From contig JAHUUL010000003.1 in assembly GCA_019218415.1 (NCBI GenBank), positions 62,001-126,000 of the forward strand: 64,000 nt of DNA, written 5' to 3'. Every line of letters starts with the position of its first letter. The first letter of the stretch is position 1. The DNA is from Dermabacteraceae bacterium TAE3-ERU27 (GTDB lineage: Bacteria; Actinomycetota; Actinomycetes; Actinomycetales; Dermabacteraceae). Shown here one piece after another: positions 37,625 through 46,361 of this stretch. A model generated the notes under the pieces. That model saw only the letters and a program-made list of their open reading frames with translations. It was not told where the DNA came from and ran no database searches. Both the position numbers and the translations under genes were made by a program.

Positions 37625-39552
37625 TTTTGCCCGGATACGATGGAGGCGTGAGGCTGTCCGGGTTGTTGCGTACGCTTGCCGCGGTGCTGCTGGTCTGCGG
37701 GCTTGTTCTTCCCGCTGGGTTGGCGTACGGGCTAGGGGAAGAGGACGGCTTTACGGTACCCATGCGCACCAATTCGGTGCAGGCGGTGCCGCATCATCCC
37801 GCGCAGTTTCGGCTTGATCTGATGATCGATCCTGCCACGCTGGGGTCGCTTACTACGGGTGCGCTGCGCCTGGTGCCCGCGCCCGATACCCCGGCAGAGG
37901 TGCGGGCGCGCATGACCTTTTCGGACGATTCGCAGCGCCTAGTCGTGCCGGGGGAGGGGACCTGGCAGGTGTTCCCCGGCAGGGTTGAATTTTCTCCCCT
38001 GAACAGTTTCAAGGGCAACCCTACGCCGGTGGCGGTGCGCATCATGTCGCTGACCCAGAAATGGTCGGCTCCGGTCCCCTTGCAGGCGAAATATCCTGAG
38101 GTAAAGGACATTTTTCGTCGTGTTTCCCAGGGGAGCGAAGTAACCGTAAACCTGGCGCAGAACGCCACCAACGTGCTCCCCGATACGGTGCGTTTCGTGA
38201 TCGATAATCTGCCGGTCGGATCATCCGTCACCAGTAATGGGAGAAGCGTCGTCATTCCGAATGAGGGAACCTGGACCCTGCCGGACAAGAGCACCGAAGC
38301 TAAGTTCGTGCCGCAGGTTAATTTCCGACAGCACCAACCGACCCCCGTCTACTACACGGCATTCGATAGCGCCGGTGTGGCCGCCGCCCCGGCCGCTGTC
38401 TACATCACCACCCCGCGCCTTCCCCCCATGACCAGATCGGCTCCCTATGGGAAGCCGGTTGAGTTCCCCGTTCTCTCACAATCGGAGAACATCGATGCGG
38501 AACTGCTGCGCCTACAGAGCGTTAGCGGAGATGAAAAAAGCGCGGATACGCTTACGGTGCCCAGCGAGGGCGAATGGCGGTTGGATAGTAAGCGCGGGGT
38601 GGTTACCTTTACGCCGCGTGACGCTACGGTACGTAACGTCACCCCGATAGAGGTGAGTGGGTTCGATCGGGACAGGAACGCCGCGAAGCCGGTTTTGTTG
38701 CAGGTAGGGTACCCGGAACTGGCCGACCAGTACCGCGCCGAAACTTTCGGCAAGCCGATTAAGTTCACGCCGCTGCGCAACTCGCGCAACATAGACGCGA
38801 AGACGTTGCGCATCGAGGGAGCGAATCCGCTTAAAGTCCCAGGGGAAGGGGAGTGGCGTTACGACGTTAAAACGCACGAACTGACCTTCACCCCAGAAGT
38901 TAATTTCAGGGAAAGCCCCGCCCCCATCAGGATGCGGGCGGAGGGCACGTACAACCAGAACCCGACTTCATCCCAGGTGCGTGCGGTCTACGCCGAAAGC
39001 GTCCCCGTGCTGCGGGATGAGACGGTGCGTATCCCCCCGGGCAGCACCGTTTATCTAAACCCTCTCGGTAACGACAAGCCCGCTTCGGCCTACCTACCTT
39101 TTCGGGTTTCCTCTCTCCGGCTCAACGTACCTTCGCTGGTTACGCAGAGCGGGGTGGTATATCCGGGCAGCGGCAGCCTAACGATCCCGAACCAGGGGAG
39201 GCTGTCAATGGACAGGGCTGGGATCGTCACGTTTGTTGCGGAGCCGGACTTCGAGGGGGACGTTTCCCCCATCGAATACACGGTGAGCGACATCGACGGC
39301 ATTCGCGCCACCGGATCCATTCAGGTAAGCGTGGTTCCTGGTGCCCCGAAACCGTCCCCCGTTAAACCGCGTCGGGCAGCCATAGAGTTGCTGGACAGGC
39401 TCGATCTTTCTCCGGCAGGCAGCCCTCCGGAACGTGCCCTGTACGTGACTATCTGTGCGTTCTTGCTCTTCGCGGGCAGCGTTTGCCTCTGGGTGGGCAG
39501 GCGCATACACGCGCTGGATAGCGCCGGCCGCGTGGTGGAGATAGACGGCTAG
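37621..39552 (+). CDS. Secreted CshA-type repeat surface protein with C-terminal membrane anchor
   Basis: A 643-residue extracytoplasmic protein with an N-terminal signal sequence (LRTLAAVLLVCGLVLPAGLAYG) and a C-terminal membrane helix (about 609-628) with a short basic/acidic tail. There is no LPxTG. About five repeats of roughly 95 residues each carry a CshA-fibril-like signature such as GEGTWQVFPGRVEFSPLNSF or GIVTFVAEPDFEGDVSPIEY. CshA repeats are known in streptococcal adhesins. The GTG start overlaps the jetC stop (GTGA). A second GTG at 37648 also fits. It occupies the position where jetD is expected. It is not a nuclease. Confidence 0.87.
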   Translation: MILPGYDGGVRLSGLLRTLAAVLLVCGLVLPAGLAYGLGEEDGFTVPMRTNSVQAVPHHPAQFRLDLMIDPATLGSLTTGALRLVPAPDTPAEVRARMTFSDDSQRLVVPGEGTWQVFPGRVEFSPLNSFKGNPTPVAVRIMSLTQKWSAPVPLQAKYPEVKDIFRRVSQGSEVTVNLAQNATNVLPDTVRFVIDNLPVGSSVTSNGRSVVIPNEGTWTLPDKSTEAKFVPQVNFRQHQPTPVYYTAFDSAGVAAAPAAVYITTPRLPPMTRSAPYGKPVEFPVLSQSENIDAELLRLQSVSGDEKSADTLTVPSEGEWRLDSKRGVVTFTPRDATVRNVTPIEVSGFDRDRNAAKPVLLQVGYPELADQYRAETFGKPIKFTPLRNSRNIDAKTLRIEGANPLKVPGEGEWRYDVKTHELTFTPEVNFRESPAPIRMRAEGTYNQNPTSSQVRAVYAESVPVLRDETVRIPPGSTVYLNPLGNDKPASAYLPFRVSSLRLNVPSLVTQSGVVYPGSGSLTIPNQGRLSMDRAGIVTFVAEPDFEGDVSPIEYTVSDIDGIRATGSIQVSVVPGAPKPSPVKPRRAAIELLDRLDLSPAGSPPERALYVTICAFLLFAGSVCLWVGRRIHALDSAGRVVEIDG

Positions 39553-40148
39553 GGCTTAACGCAGCCCTCGGGGGCGACCACCTGCTGTTCTAACAGCTTG
39601 CTGGCTTGCGCACGCGAAATCATCTGCGGATAGCCCTCTCCGAAAATGATGTCTACCGTGTTATCGCTGCGTTCGTCGATCTGCTTTTCTGCACGCGGGA
39701 ACTGCGCGGCTACCGCTGTAGCGGCGAGCAAGCCGGAGCGTCCGTAGCGCAGGGTGAGCGGCGCGTTCGCCTCTTGCGTATTCGCCACTCCCTTTACCTT
39801 GAAACCGCGTGTGGTCAGTTCCTTGGCGTTACGGGCCGCCAGCCCTTTAACCTGGGTCCCGTTGAAGATGCGCACCGTAACGGTTTCCGGTTTGGCGGGC
39901 AGCGCTCCGGGGGATGGGCAGAAAACCCCGTGTGCTTTTCCCGCGGCTTCGGCCACGGGCGCAGAGCTAGTGGCGGTGTCGTCGCGGGAGGAACCAGCCC
40001 AAAACAGTACGTAGATGAAGGCTGCCTTTATCAGCAGCAGCGATACGAGCAGCGTGATTAGCGCGACCGCCAGCTTGCGCTGCCTATCCCGCCTGCGGCG
40101 GCGGCGCACATCGGTCTGGGAATGACCGTAAAGGTGAGGGGAAGACAT
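39549..40148 (-). CDS. LytR C-terminal domain (LytR_C) membrane protein
   Basis: A 199-residue protein with a basic N-terminus (VRRRRRRDRQRK), one membrane helix (about 26-52), and an extracytoplasmic LytR_C domain (TVRIFNGTQVKGLAARNAKEL to NTVDIIFGEGY). Such stand-alone domains occur in actinobacterial walls and may bind peptidoglycan or wall polymers. The function is unknown. Its stop and the stop of the convergent CshA-type gene are the same palindromic CTAG (39549-39552). Probably cotranscribed with the downstream GH20? No: GH20 lies upstream, with its stop 17 nt before this start read on the other side, so this gene follows only if transcription continues. Confidence 0.85.
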   Translation of the reverse strand: MSSPHLYGHSQTDVRRRRRRDRQRKLAVALITLLVSLLLIKAAFIYVLFWAGSSRDDTATSSAPVAEAAGKAHGVFCPSPGALPAKPETVTVRIFNGTQVKGLAARNAKELTTRGFKVKGVANTQEANAPLTLRYGRSGLLAATAVAAQFPRAEKQIDERSDNTVDIIFGEGYPQMISRAQASKLLEQQVVAPEGCVKP

Positions 40149-40165
40149 ATTGTTCTCCGCCGTGC

Positions 40166-41614
40166 CTAGCTGAGCGGACGGTAGTTAATCCCGCGCCGCT
40201 GCAGGCGGTGCAGGTGCGGGCGCAGCCTGCGCAGGAACTCACGGTAAGAAACCCTGGGCGAGCCCCAAGCGATCTCCGCCAAGGCGCAAACGCGGGGGAA
40301 TGCCATGTATTCCAGCTGCTCGGGAGTAGTAATGTACTCGCTCCAAAGCTGCCCTTGAACCCCCAGGATTAGCGCCTGTTCATCTTCTGGCATCTCGTCC
40401 GGGATCGGATCGTAGGTGTAGACGTCCTTTAGTGTGGTTTTGCCACCGATGGAGAGCGGCTCGCGGCGTCCCCCTTGGGAGTGGTCGAAGTAGAGGCGAT
40501 TGGAATCGGCCACGATGGATTGGAACCGGCGGGCGGTGGCCTCGGTGACGCTGTGATCCGGACGCCAGGTGACGATTAGTGAATCGTCAGGCAGGTGCGA
40601 CTCCAGCAGTTCGTCCCACCCGAGCAGGCGCTTCCCGCGCTTTCGCAGAACGTCAGCGGCGTGCTGCGTGAAGCGTCCCTGGATTTCCCTGGTGCGTTCT
40701 AATCCCCAATCGCGCAGGCGCTGCTGTGCCTCTGGTGAAGCATCCCATTCGTCGGTCGGGCATTCGTCCCCGCCGATATGCACATAGGGGCCGGGGAATA
40801 TGTCGCAAACCTGATCTAGAACGTCGCGTACGAAATTAAACGCAGCATCGCTGGTTCCCAGCACGTGCTTGGAGATTCCCCAGGTTTCGCGTACTTGCAG
40901 CTGCCTGTCGGGGCTGTTTCCCAGCGCCGGGTAGGCAGCGATAGCGGCCTGCATGTGTCCCGGCAGGTCAATTTCGGGAACTACCGTGATGCCCAGGTCG
41001 GCGGCGTAGGAAACAAGCTCTCGTAGCTCTTCCTGCGTGTAGAACCCGCCGTGCCCGTGGGAGGTATAGGAGATTTCCGAATCCGGTACGTCGTCTCCGG
41101 TGTGACGGCCGAGCATGGTTTTCTCGCGCCAAGCACCTACCTCGGTAAGACGGGGATAGCCGTCTATCTCGATACGCCAGCCCTGATCGTCGGTCAGGTG
41201 CAGGTGCAGCACGTTTAACCTGTGTAGCGCCATCGCGGAGGCCATCTTCTTGAGCTGCTCCAGCGGCACAAAGTGGCGGGCCACGTCTATCATCAGGCCA
41301 CGCCAGGCGTATTTAGGCCGGTCGCGAATCTCAAGACAGGGGAGTCGATAGCGGGTCAGACCGCTCTCGTTTTCTACGCCCGCCTCCGCACCGTCGATGA
41401 TCTGAGCGAAGGTATTTTTCCCGTCGGCCAGGGCGCTTTCGCTTCCCGCCCGCAGGATGATCGCGTCGGGAGTAATAGATAGCAGGTATTCGTTCGGGGC
41501 GAGCGAATCGTCTAGCTGTGCCCGCATGACCTCCCATGGTTTCGTGCCTAGCCAGTCTCCGTCGTGCCCAACGAGGGACTGCGGACGGGGGACGATGCTT
41601 ACGGGATCGCTCAC
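40166..41614 (-). CDS. Beta-N-acetylhexosaminidase (GH20)
   Basis: A glycoside hydrolase releasing terminal N-acetylglucosamine or N-acetylgalactosamine. The catalytic Asp-Glu pair is in HIGGDECPTDEWD, and the TIM-barrel entry motif YAWRGLMIDVARHFVPLEQLK is present. The 482-residue protein has no signal peptide, so it appears cytoplasmic and may act on imported host or wall sugars. The start is GTG (MSDPVSIVPRP), with GGAG spaced 7 nt upstream. An earlier ATG would add 25 atypical residues. It is followed after 17 nt by the LytR_C gene on the same strand, so they probably form one transcript. Confidence 0.92.
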   Translation of the reverse strand: MSDPVSIVPRPQSLVGHDGDWLGTKPWEVMRAQLDDSLAPNEYLLSITPDAIILRAGSESALADGKNTFAQIIDGAEAGVENESGLTRYRLPCLEIRDRPKYAWRGLMIDVARHFVPLEQLKKMASAMALHRLNVLHLHLTDDQGWRIEIDGYPRLTEVGAWREKTMLGRHTGDDVPDSEISYTSHGHGGFYTQEELRELVSYAADLGITVVPEIDLPGHMQAAIAAYPALGNSPDRQLQVRETWGISKHVLGTSDAAFNFVRDVLDQVCDIFPGPYVHIGGDECPTDEWDASPEAQQRLRDWGLERTREIQGRFTQHAADVLRKRGKRLLGWDELLESHLPDDSLIVTWRPDHSVTEATARRFQSIVADSNRLYFDHSQGGRREPLSIGGKTTLKDVYTYDPIPDEMPEDEQALILGVQGQLWSEYITTPEQLEYMAFPRVCALAEIAWGSPRVSYREFLRRLRPHLHRLQRRGINYRPLS

Positions 41615-41721
41615 TGAGTTGCTCCGAAACTTGTCGCGGGGAGGCCGGGGACTATCCCTCCCCGGATCGGTCAGTTCCCAGTTTCCCACAATGTTTCCCG
41701 AGGGTGTAGCCGGGAAAGCAG

Positions 41722-41754
41722 GCGGGGGCGCGACCTAACCGGTCGCGCCCCCGC
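41722..41754 (-). terminator. Intrinsic terminator of the NlpC/P60 gene
   Basis: A 14-bp perfect GC-rich stem, GCGGGGGCGCGACC (41722-41735) with GGTCGCGCCCCCGC (41741-41754), and a 5-nt loop, with GGGAAAG/CTTTCCC extending it imperfectly. It sits 23 nt after the NlpC/P60 stop and before the GH20 gene. Confidence 0.88.
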
Positions 41755-41776
41755 TTTCCCGAATGTTCGGGCGTTG

Positions 41777-43498
41777 TCACTTACGGTAGGTGACGAATAC
41801 GTGGGGAGAACGCCAGATCTTGCGCATAACCACGTTTCGGCCGGAGTAAGCGGCGTCGATGATCATGCCGTCGCCCGCGTAGATGCCGATGTGACCGTAG
41901 CCGTTCTTGGTGAATGCCACCAGGTCGCCGGGCCGTGCTTCGGAACGCGGAATGATCTTGCCCGCGTAAACCTGCTGAGCGGCTACGCGAGGCATGCTGA
42001 TGCCGTGCTTCGCGTAGACGTAACGCACCAGGCCGGAGCAGTCGAAACCGCTCGGGGTGTTACCGCCCCACAGGTAGGGCACGCCGATGTACTGCTTCGC
42101 CGTTTCGACGATGGCCAGGCCGTCAGCGTTGGTACCGCCTTCCGGGGCGGAGGTACGTTCGCTGCCACGGTTAGCAGACTTTTCCTCCGCGCGCGTGGTC
42201 GGGTGCTCCAGACGCTTCATGGTGCTATCGCCGACAATGCCGTCTACGGTGAGACCTTCGCGGCGCTGGAAATCCTTCACGGCGGATTCAGTGGTGGCGC
42301 CGAAAGAGCCGTCCACGCGCAGCGAAACGCCGTTCTTGACCAGCAGCTTCTGCACGGTGATAACCGCTTCCCCACGGTCACCGAGCTTGATGGAGCTGTC
42401 TTCTGGCTGTTTCGCGGCGGGAGCGGCGGGAGCTGCTTCCTGGCGCGGAGCCGGAGCCGGAGCCTGGGCCGCCGGGGCGGGGGCAGGAGCCGGGGTGTTG
42501 CTAGCGATCTGCTTGCCGTTTTCCAGCGCCGACCAGGTGTTCGGTCCGACGATGCCGTCTACCGTGAGGCTGTTAGCGCTCTGGAACGAACGCACGGCCC
42601 GGTAGGTAGCGGAGCCGAATGCGCCGTCTACGCGCAGCGAAGCGCCGTAGTTGTTCAGCTTTTCCTGCAGCGTACGGACGTGAGCGGAAACGTGTCCGCG
42701 ACGCAGGCGCGGCGTTTCTGCGGCGGGAGCGGCGGGAGCTTCTGCCTGGCGTGCCTCCGGCGCGGGGGCCGGGGTGCTCTTGACGATCTGCTTGCCGTTA
42801 TCCAGCGCCGACCAGGTGTTCTTGCCGACCACGCCATCCACGTAGAGGCCGTTAGCGCCCTGGAAGGAACGTACCGCACGGTAGGTGCCGGAACCGAAGA
42901 TACCGTCTACCTGCAGCGAGGCACCGTAGTTGTTCAGCTTCTCCTGCAGAGAACGCACCGCGGTGGAGCGCGCGCCCCACTTCAACAGCGGCTGAGCGCC
43001 TTGTGCGGGGGCCGAAGCAGCGGCCTCGGAGCTTGTGGTGGAGGCTGCGGGGGAGGCCGGGGCCTTTGCGTCGAGCAGCGCCGACCAGGTGTTCTTACCG
43101 ACCACGCCGTCTACAGACAGGTTCGCGTCGGACTGGAAAGAACGCACCGCGCGCAGGGTAGAGGGGCCAAAGATGCCATCTACCTGAATGGTTGCGCCGG
43201 AAGCGACGAGCTTTTCCTGAACCTGCTTTACGGCTTCGCCGCGTGCACCATAGCTGACGACGGTCGAAGGAACCTCAACCGGAGCGGTGGGGGACGCGGG
43301 GGTTAGTGCGCCGAACTGATTCGGCACGGGGGCGGCTGCCGCCTGCGGGGTGGCATCCAGAGCGATTCCGGTGGCGGCCACAGCACTTGCTATCGCGACA
43401 CTTCCCAGTCCACGACCCATCGGGGTCGCGATGTCGCGATAGTTGATGCTCGCCCGTCCCGGTGCGCGGTGAGTGCCGCGCGGTGGACCGTTGCGCAT
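41777..43498 (-). CDS. NlpC/P60 peptidoglycan hydrolase with four PG-binding repeats
   Basis: A secreted cell-wall hydrolase of 573 residues. A long N-terminal export signal ends near TPQAAAAPV. Four peptidoglycan_binding_1 repeats follow, each with VDGxFG...AVRSFQ...VDGxVG.xTWSAL, separated by Ala/Pro-rich linkers. The C-terminal NlpC/P60 domain has the catalytic cysteine C487 in GFDCSGLVRYVY and histidine in GYGHIGIYAG. Repeats 2 and 3 are nearly identical, suggesting recent duplication. The start is the ATG giving MRNGPPRG, with AAAGG upstream. The frame is open another 61 codons upstream without a convincing ribosome site. Confidence 0.94.
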   Translation of the reverse strand: MRNGPPRGTHRAPGRASINYRDIATPMGRGLGSVAIASAVAATGIALDATPQAAAAPVPNQFGALTPASPTAPVEVPSTVVSYGARGEAVKQVQEKLVASGATIQVDGIFGPSTLRAVRSFQSDANLSVDGVVGKNTWSALLDAKAPASPAASTTSSEAAASAPAQGAQPLLKWGARSTAVRSLQEKLNNYGASLQVDGIFGSGTYRAVRSFQGANGLYVDGVVGKNTWSALDNGKQIVKSTPAPAPEARQAEAPAAPAAETPRLRRGHVSAHVRTLQEKLNNYGASLRVDGAFGSATYRAVRSFQSANSLTVDGIVGPNTWSALENGKQIASNTPAPAPAPAAQAPAPAPRQEAAPAAPAAKQPEDSSIKLGDRGEAVITVQKLLVKNGVSLRVDGSFGATTESAVKDFQRREGLTVDGIVGDSTMKRLEHPTTRAEEKSANRGSERTSAPEGGTNADGLAIVETAKQYIGVPYLWGGNTPSGFDCSGLVRYVYAKHGISMPRVAAQQVYAGKIIPRSEARPGDLVAFTKNGYGHIGIYAGDGMIIDAAYSGRNVVMRKIWRSPHVFVTYRK

Positions 43499-43725
43499 AT
43501 CTACCTTTCGTACCGTCAGGCCGTAAACGGCTCCCACCCTGCAATGAGGAAGCAACCAGCGGTGGGTGGTCGGACGGGCCGCTGGTAGGGGTACACGGGT
43601 AGAAGTGTCCCGCCATTGATCGTAGGGGGCGCGGATAGGCGGGGTCATCCCGGAATAAGGAATATCGAAAGGTTTTGGCAAAGATTTTACCGGCGGGAGT
43701 GTTGGCGCAGGTCAGATGCGTTTTT

Positions 43726-43743
43726 AATTACATCGGTGTAATT
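43726..43743. promoter_or_regulatory. Perfect AT-rich inverted repeat, candidate operator
   Basis: AATTACA (43726-43732), spacer TCGG, TGTAATT (43737-43743). The arms are perfect complements. It touches the -35 box of the permease promoter and lies about 230 nt before the hydrolase gene. Its TTACA/TGTAA form resembles binding sites of BlaI/CopY-type winged-helix repressors, but the regulator is unknown. Confidence 0.6.
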
Positions 43744-43771
43744 TGTTTTCGAGGTATTTCGCCGCTATTTT
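43743..43771 (+). promoter_or_regulatory. Putative promoter of the APC permease gene
   Basis: TTGTTT (43743-43748) and TATTTT (43766-43771) have the optimal 17-nt spacing and lie 55 nt before the ATG at 43827. Confidence 0.5.
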
Positions 43772-43826
43772 TATCCCCCTAATCAGGTGCTTTGGCTTAT
43801 CGCAACGCCTTCACTAGGCTCCCCGT

Positions 43827-45251
43827 ATGTCTCCAAAACAGGGCGAGTCCCCCTCTGTGAGTAACTCGGGTGTGCCAGCCGCGATGGCGAAGATTGGTTT
43901 CTTTCCCCTGGTGTGCATGACGACGGCGCTGTTTTTAACGCTGCGTAATATGCCCGCGATGGCGCAGACGGGCATGGAAATGTTCTTCTTCAACGTGTTG
44001 GCCGTCTTCGCTTTTTTGGTGCCGACGGCGCTCGTCGCGGCAGAACTAGGCACCGGTTGGCCGGAAAACGGCGTCTTCGGCTGGGTTGAAGCGGCCTTCG
44101 GGGTCCGCCCGGCGCTGCTCGCCTCCTGGCTTCAATGGGTGCAGTCACTTTTCGGTCTGACTTCGATCCTGGCCTACGCTGCGGGAACCGCCGCTTACGT
44201 GGTTAACCCGCGGCTGGGGGATAACCCGATGTTCGTGTGCGTCGCTATCGTGCTCATCTACTGGGCGGCTACGGCGATGAACCTGTTTGGGGCGAAAGGC
44301 TCCAGCAAAATCTCTACCGTCTGCCTGTTGGCTGGCGTGTTGACGCCCTCCCTGCTGCTTGCGTTAGCCGGTTTGTTCTGGCTGGTTTCAGGGGAAGCCA
44401 ATCACCTAAACACGACGGCTTCCCTGCTTCCGGAGTGGGGAGAGGAAAATTCTCTGCTGCTCTTCCTCAGCTTTATTTTTGGCTTCGTCGGGATAGAGGT
44501 TTCCGCGGCGAGCATCAAACACGTGGCTGAACCTCAGCGAAACTATCCGCGTGCGCTTTTCGTGGCGGCGTTCCTGGGCTTCGTGATTACGCTGCTGGGT
44601 GCGCTAGCGATAGCCGTTATCTTGCCCGTGAACGGGATAGATACCGTCAACGGTGCTATCCAGGCGCTCTCCGCAGCGCTGGGGAGATTCGGTTTATCGG
44701 CTGCCGTGCCGATTCTTGCCCTGCTGATCTCCCTGGGAACGATTGGTCAGGTATCAACCTGGATAGTCGGTCCCGTGCGAGGGCTGGAAACGGCCGGGCA
44801 AAGGGGATATCTGCCGCCCGCTCTGCTGGTGCGCAATAGCCGGGGAGTTCCCTATCGGTTGCTGTTCGCGCAGGCCAGCTGCGTCACGCTGATCGGGCTG
44901 TGCTTTTTAGTGACAGGATCCGTAAACGCGACTTTCCTAATCCTGACCTCGGTGGCAGTGATCCTCTATTCGCTGATGTATGTGCTCATGTTTGCTGCGG
45001 CCATCACGCTGCGGCTCAAACAGCCGGAGGTAAAACGGAGCTACAGCGTGCCGGGCGGTACAGCAGGCTTGGTGATCGTCTCTCTGCTCGGAGGAAGCAC
45101 CGTGGTGGCGTGCCTAGTGATCGGTTTCTTGCCGCCAAGCCCCGACCCGCTGCATTCCGGCGTTGGCTACGCGCTTACGCTTTGCGCGCTTTCCCTGTTG
45201 TTGGTCGCCGTGCCGCTGCTGGCGAAACCGCGCTGGCGGCAGAGAAAATAG
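43827..45251 (+). CDS. APC-superfamily amino acid permease
   Basis: An amino-acid/polyamine transporter of 474 residues with about 12 membrane helices. The N-terminal helix AMAKIGFFPLVCMTTALFL and the helix-3 region ELGTGWPENGVFGWVEAAFG fit the glutamate:GABA antiporter (GadC-like) branch, and the FGFVGIEVSA region matches APC helix 6. The substrate is unassigned. AGG lies 8 nt before the ATG. It ends at a strong terminator shared with tRNA-Pro. Confidence 0.9.
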   Translation: MSPKQGESPSVSNSGVPAAMAKIGFFPLVCMTTALFLTLRNMPAMAQTGMEMFFFNVLAVFAFLVPTALVAAELGTGWPENGVFGWVEAAFGVRPALLASWLQWVQSLFGLTSILAYAAGTAAYVVNPRLGDNPMFVCVAIVLIYWAATAMNLFGAKGSSKISTVCLLAGVLTPSLLLALAGLFWLVSGEANHLNTTASLLPEWGEENSLLLFLSFIFGFVGIEVSAASIKHVAEPQRNYPRALFVAAFLGFVITLLGALAIAVILPVNGIDTVNGAIQALSAALGRFGLSAAVPILALLISLGTIGQVSTWIVGPVRGLETAGQRGYLPPALLVRNSRGVPYRLLFAQASCVTLIGLCFLVTGSVNATFLILTSVAVILYSLMYVLMFAAAITLRLKQPEVKRSYSVPGGTAGLVIVSLLGGSTVVACLVIGFLPPSPDPLHSGVGYALTLCALSLLLVAVPLLAKPRWRQRK

Positions 45252-45257
45252 GCAAAT

Positions 45258-45291
45258 AAAAACGGGCCATCGTTTTCGATGGCCCGTTTTT
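45258..45291. terminator. Bidirectional terminator for permease and tRNA-Pro
   Basis: AAAAACGGGCCATCG (45258-45272), loop TTTT, CGATGGCCCGTTTTT (45277-45291). The 15-bp perfect stem is flanked by A-run and T-run. Confidence 0.95.
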
Positions 45292-45295
45292 ATTT

Positions 45296-45372
<77 letters not shown>

Positions 45373-45467
45373 TGGCTCGCACAACTTTAGCACTGAGTGA
45401 CGGGAGAAAGAAAACCCCTCATCAGGGCTAGTTAGCTAAAGTGAGCAAGCTCGCTTACGGCGGTTCG

Positions 45468-46361
45468 CTAATCGCGTGCCGTAAGCACCGCCAGGGTGGC
45501 CTCCGGTCGGCAGGCAAAACGCATGTTCGTGAACGGGTTCGCGCCCATGCCGGCGCTGACGTTAAGCGGTACGCCCCGCCACTCGCTGAGACCGCGCGCC
45601 CGGTTACGGGGGAGATCGCAGTTGGTTACCAGCGCTCCTACGCCGGGTAGGCGCAACTGGCCGCCGTGTGTGTGGCCCGCGAAAATAGCGTCGGCGCCAT
45701 CCGCCGCAAAGGCATCCAAAACCCTCAGATAAGGAGCGTGGGCTACCCCCAGGCGCAGGGCGGCGCGGCGTGGCTCGGGAGACGGAAAAACGTCGCGATC
45801 CAAATGCGGATCATCCACCCCAACGAACTCGACCTCTGTGCCTTTAAGCGTGAGTGCGCCGCGTGCATTATCGAGATCCAGCCAGCCGTGCTCGGAGAGC
45901 CCGGCGGTGAGCTCGCGCGTGGGTAGCGTAAACGGCCGTTCGTCGGCGTACCCCTCGGGGCGGGGGTCGCGTAGGAAATAGCGCAGCGGGCTGCGTCTGT
46001 GCGGGGCGTACATGTCGTTCGAGCCGAGCACAAACACTCCCGGCCTCTCCAGGAGGGGGCGCAACGCGGCAAGCAGCGGGCGCACGCTCTGCGGGGAGGA
46101 AATGTTGTCTCCGGTGTTGATAACCAGATCCGGTTCGATCGCAGCCAGGGACCGCAGCCAGGCAATCTTCTCCGTCTGCTTAGGGAGCAGGTGAATGTCC
46201 GACAGATGCAGCACTCGCAGCTCTTCGCTGCCGCTCGGAAGTAGGGGCAGGCGCAGCGTGCGCAGCGTGAAGAGATCTATCTCTACGTGCCGCGCCCAGA
46301 CGTGTCCGGCAGCCGCGGCAGCGAAAGCTCCGCCCGCCGCCCAGGTACGCAGGCTAGGCAT
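45468..46361 (-). CDS. Metallophosphoesterase (YkuE-type)
   Basis: A calcineurin-like phosphoesterase of 297 residues. Metal motifs: LHLSDIHL, NTGDNI, LGSNDMY (the usual GNHD position reads GSND), VAHAPYL and FAGHTHGGQLRLPG. A short hydrophobic N-terminus may anchor it. Its ATG overlaps the ponA stop (TGATG), so it is cotranscribed. This ponA-phosphoesterase pair is conserved in actinobacteria (mycobacterial Rv3682-Rv3683). The substrate is unknown. Confidence 0.92.
   Translation of the reverse strand: MPSLRTWAAGGAFAAAAAGHVWARHVEIDLFTLRTLRLPLLPSGSEELRVLHLSDIHLLPKQTEKIAWLRSLAAIEPDLVINTGDNISSPQSVRPLLAALRPLLERPGVFVLGSNDMYAPHRRSPLRYFLRDPRPEGYADERPFTLPTRELTAGLSEHGWLDLDNARGALTLKGTEVEFVGVDDPHLDRDVFPSPEPRRAALRLGVAHAPYLRVLDAFAADGADAIFAGHTHGGQLRLPGVGALVTNCDLPRNRARGLSEWRGVPLNVSAGMGANPFTNMRFACRPEATLAVLTARD

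Larger units (their letters stand above)
43499..43826. other. 328-bp divergent control region, no gene
   Basis: Region between the NlpC/P60 and permease starts. It contains the inverted repeat at 43726-43743, the permease promoter 43743-43771, and a long leader for the hydrolase gene. I looked for a c-di-AMP riboswitch, common before such genes, and did not find its core motifs. A GCCGT-TTA-ACGGC-like short hairpin is near 43520-43532. Confidence 0.6.

Noticed and set aside
37625-41700. Degraded jetD downstream of jetC
   Set aside because: The whole stretch is filled by the CshA-type, LytR_C and GH20 genes, and no fragment resembles a DUF3322/DUF2220 protein.
41774-43306. Long open frame antisense to the NlpC/P60 repeats
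   Set aside because: It is the mirror of a repetitive GC-rich gene. The sense frame has recognised domains and catalytic residues, while the antisense one is a Gly/Arg-rich sequence without family features.
43499-43725. c-di-AMP (ydaO-type) riboswitch before the NlpC/P60 gene
   Set aside because: Expected by analogy with other actinobacteria, but I could not find the conserved core motifs in the leader on the minus strand.
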